NCBI GenBank assembly: GCA_017527945.1
Contig: JAFXPL010000172.1
Span: 1 to 7,583 of the forward strand
DNA: 7,583 nt
DNA from: Bacteroidales bacterium
Lineage (GTDB): Bacteria > Bacteroidota > Bacteroidia > Bacteroidales > WCHB1-69
Direction of reading: 5' to 3'
Shown: one piece after another, positions 6,181 to 7,583 of the stretch
Layout of the letters: each line of letters opens with the position of its first letter
Position numbering within the stretch: the first letter of the stretch is position 1
The notes under the pieces: generated by a model
Databases searched by the model: none
What the model saw: only the letters and a program-made list of their open reading frames with translations
Told to the model about the DNA's origin: nothing
Program-made: the position numbers and the translations under genes

Positions 6181-6186
6181 AGGAGG
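6181..6186 (+). promoter_or_regulatory. Strong Shine-Dalgarno of corA
   Basis: A perfect AGGAGG stands seven bases before ATG 6194. It fixes the start and is unusually strong for Bacteroidota, where most genes lack a clear SD. Confidence 0.75.
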
Positions 6187-6193
6187 TTATTTC

Positions 6194-7105
6194 ATGGTTG
6201 ACACCATCAATTTCGGTGCCTACAAATGGCATCACATCACCAATCCGACTGTAGAAGACTTGGATTTCTTACGAGATAACTTCCACTTCCACCCGTTGGA
6301 CATTGAGGACTGTTCCAGTTTCGTCCAACGTCCCAAAATCGACATTTACGACGACTATTTCTTCCTGGTACTCCATTTCCCGCTGCTCGACCAGCGCACA
6401 AAACTGGTGAAAACCGAGGAAACCAAGATGTTTTGGGGGCAAGACTTTCTGATTACGGTGGGCAACTCGCATTACGTGGTGCAGGACCTTTTCAACCTGA
6501 AAAAAATCGATCCGGAACCTGAGGACGAAGACGAAATCAGTGGCACCTCCGATGCCATGCTCTACCATATTTTATACAGAATGATGAAGGAAACCTTCCT
6601 CATCGTGGAGCGTCTCGGCACTGAAATCGACTTCATCAGCCGAGAGCTGTTCAGCAGCAAACCCGAGAGAATCATCGAGCAGATCTCCATCATCCGAAAA
6701 AACATCATCCAGATGAACACCATGTTCAAACCGCAGCTGCGCCTCTTCAAGATGTTTGAGAGCGGCGAAGTGAAAGGGTTCGCCGACGACATGGAAGAAT
6801 ACTGGGGCAATATCCTCGACTTTTTCCAGAAAATGTGGGATATGGTCGATGACTACGGCGAATTGGTGGCCGGCCTCTCCAACACCTTCGACTCGCTGCA
6901 GACCAACAAGACCAACGAAATCATGCGCATGCTGACCATTATCTCCACCATAGTGCTTCCATTGACCTTTATATCAGGTCTTTACGGCATGAACGTGCGA
7001 CTCCCTTGGGCGGAATCCCCTTACGCATTCCTCTATGTCATGGCACTCTGCCTCCTGATTTCCGCAGTGTTGATTATTTTCTTCTTGAGAAAGCATTGGT
7101 TGTGA
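6194..7105 (+). CDS. corA: CorA-family Mg2+/Co2+ transporter
   Basis: This 303-residue inner-membrane channel of the CorA (2-TM-GxN) family passively imports Mg2+ and often Co2+ as a homopentamer. The cytosolic N-terminal domain (about 1-245) contains HFHPLDIEDC and YFFLVLHFP, followed by a long helical funnel with ERLGTEIDFISRELF (139-153). The first membrane helix is about 247-264 and runs directly into the selectivity motif YGMNV (264-268). The second helix is about 278-297, and the protein ends with the short basic cytosolic tail RKHWL. The length is normal and all key elements are present. The family usually senses intracellular Mg2+ through acidic residues at subunit interfaces; acidic clusters are present here (PEPEDEDE, 107-114), but their role is inferred. 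The next gene begins at the base after the stop codon, so the two are almost certainly co-transcribed. Confidence 0.95.
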   Translation: MVDTINFGAYKWHHITNPTVEDLDFLRDNFHFHPLDIEDCSSFVQRPKIDIYDDYFFLVLHFPLLDQRTKLVKTEETKMFWGQDFLITVGNSHYVVQDLFNLKKIDPEPEDEDEISGTSDAMLYHILYRMMKETFLIVERLGTEIDFISRELFSSKPERIIEQISIIRKNIIQMNTMFKPQLRLFKMFESGEVKGFADDMEEYWGNILDFFQKMWDMVDDYGELVAGLSNTFDSLQTNKTNEIMRMLTIISTIVLPLTFISGLYGMNVRLPWAESPYAFLYVMALCLLISAVLIIFFLRKHWL

Positions 7106-7549
7106 ATGATGATGGGTGAAATGTACAGGACGCCGTTGAAAATATTGCAGTTAGAAAAGGGCGACTTCCATACGTTGTTGAACGGGTCGGTGGGTGGCCA
7201 TCGGATGCGAATCGTCTTAGATACGGGCGCTTCGCACAGCTGTATCGACAAACAGTTTGTGAATCAGATATTTCCGGATATGGATATGGAAAAGAACGAG
7301 GGAGTGAATGCGGGCATCGGAGGAATGGGCTTCGAAGTGCTGGTGGCCGACCTTCCCGACTTCCGGCTGGGTCGCTACCGGCAAGCATCCTTCCCGAACA
7401 CGGCCGTCATTGACTTCACCCATATCAATAACGCCTATCGGATGCTGCATCGCAAGCCCGTGCAGATGATTCTCGGCAACGACTTCTGCATCAAGCACAA
7501 AGCTGTCATCGACTATGAACGCAACCAATTTATTTTCCACAAGTCATAG
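7106..7549 (+). CDS. Retropepsin-like single-domain aspartyl protease
   Basis: This protein of up to 147 residues has the clan AA single-domain aspartyl protease fold pattern. The active-site motif VLDTGASHSCID (37-48) carries the catalytic Asp-Thr-Gly. A hydrophobic stretch IGGMGFEVLVADLPDFRLG (71-89) corresponds to the flap/strand region, and ILGNDF (122-127) followed by AVIDYERNQFIF is the family's second conserved motif. Retropepsins work as dimers, each subunit giving one Asp. No signal peptide or membrane span is seen, so it is probably cytosolic. Three consecutive ATG codons (7106, 7109, 7112) and another at 7121 make the exact start uncertain. The first directly abuts the corA stop and suggests coupled translation. 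The stop codon lies within a hexamer repeat. Substrate and physiological role are not known; a link to CorA is suggested only by adjacency. Confidence 0.82.
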   Translation: MMMGEMYRTPLKILQLEKGDFHTLLNGSVGGHRMRIVLDTGASHSCIDKQFVNQIFPDMDMEKNEGVNAGIGGMGFEVLVADLPDFRLGRYRQASFPNTAVIDFTHINNAYRMLHRKPVQMILGNDFCIKHKAVIDYERNQFIFHKS

Positions 7550-7583
7550 TCATTAGTCATAGTTATAGTCATAGTCATAGTCA
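7542..7583 (+). repeat. Tandem AGTCAT hexamer repeat at the window edge
   Basis: About seven hexamer units run from inside the last codons of the protease gene to the window end. All are AGTCAT except one AGTTAT (7561-7566), plus one extra T at 7554. The last unit is cut by the window boundary, so the full length is unknown. The TAG stop at 7547-7549 is part of the repeat. Confidence 0.85.

Overview
This 7.6 kb window reads as chromosomal DNA of a member of the Bacteroidota, most likely Bacteroidales. The evidence is four exact TAnnTTTG promoter -7 elements (the Bacteroidota housekeeping promoter signature), ORF6N and Gp49-type toxin families common in that phylum, a lipoprotein whose signal ends in SFSQC followed by charged residues, an outer-membrane barrel ending in phenylalanine, and proteins with xDTVhV repeats. 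All supported genes are on the + strand. No rRNA, tRNA, IS element, CRISPR array or confident factor-independent terminator was found. No gene-free stretch exceeds about 210 bases.

Positions 1-1120 are a decaying accessory patch. It holds a truncated ORF6N-domain gene, then a HigB/RelE-like (Gp49 family) toxin gene broken by a frameshift and apparently lacking a usable start codon. The partner XRE antitoxin gene is intact and still overlaps the toxin's 3' end. The toxin looks dead and the antitoxin survives.

Positions 1205-4660 hold the most interesting unit, an apparent three-gene operon. (i) An ECF sigma factor is fused in one frame to a membrane-spanning, anti-sigma-like C-terminal half. 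(ii) A 576-aa outer-membrane beta-barrel protein overlaps the sigma gene by four bases (ATGA). (iii) A small lipoprotein follows. The predicted periplasmic tail of the sigma fusion and the mature N-terminus of the barrel protein both carry three tandem six-residue xDTVhV units. This fits a compact envelope-to-transcription signalling system in which sigma and its membrane regulator share one polypeptide. An internal ATG with a Shine-Dalgarno-like sequence could also release the membrane half separately. The barrel gene has an internal signal-peptide-like segment and an AT-rich central block, both suggesting a mosaic or fused origin.

Positions 4837-7549 are ordinary housekeeping genes: an M20D-type amidohydrolase with its own promoter, then a CorA-family Mg2+/Co2+ channel with a strong Shine-Dalgarno, immediately followed by a small retropepsin-like aspartyl protease. 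The window ends in a tandem AGTCAT hexamer repeat that overlaps the protease stop codon.
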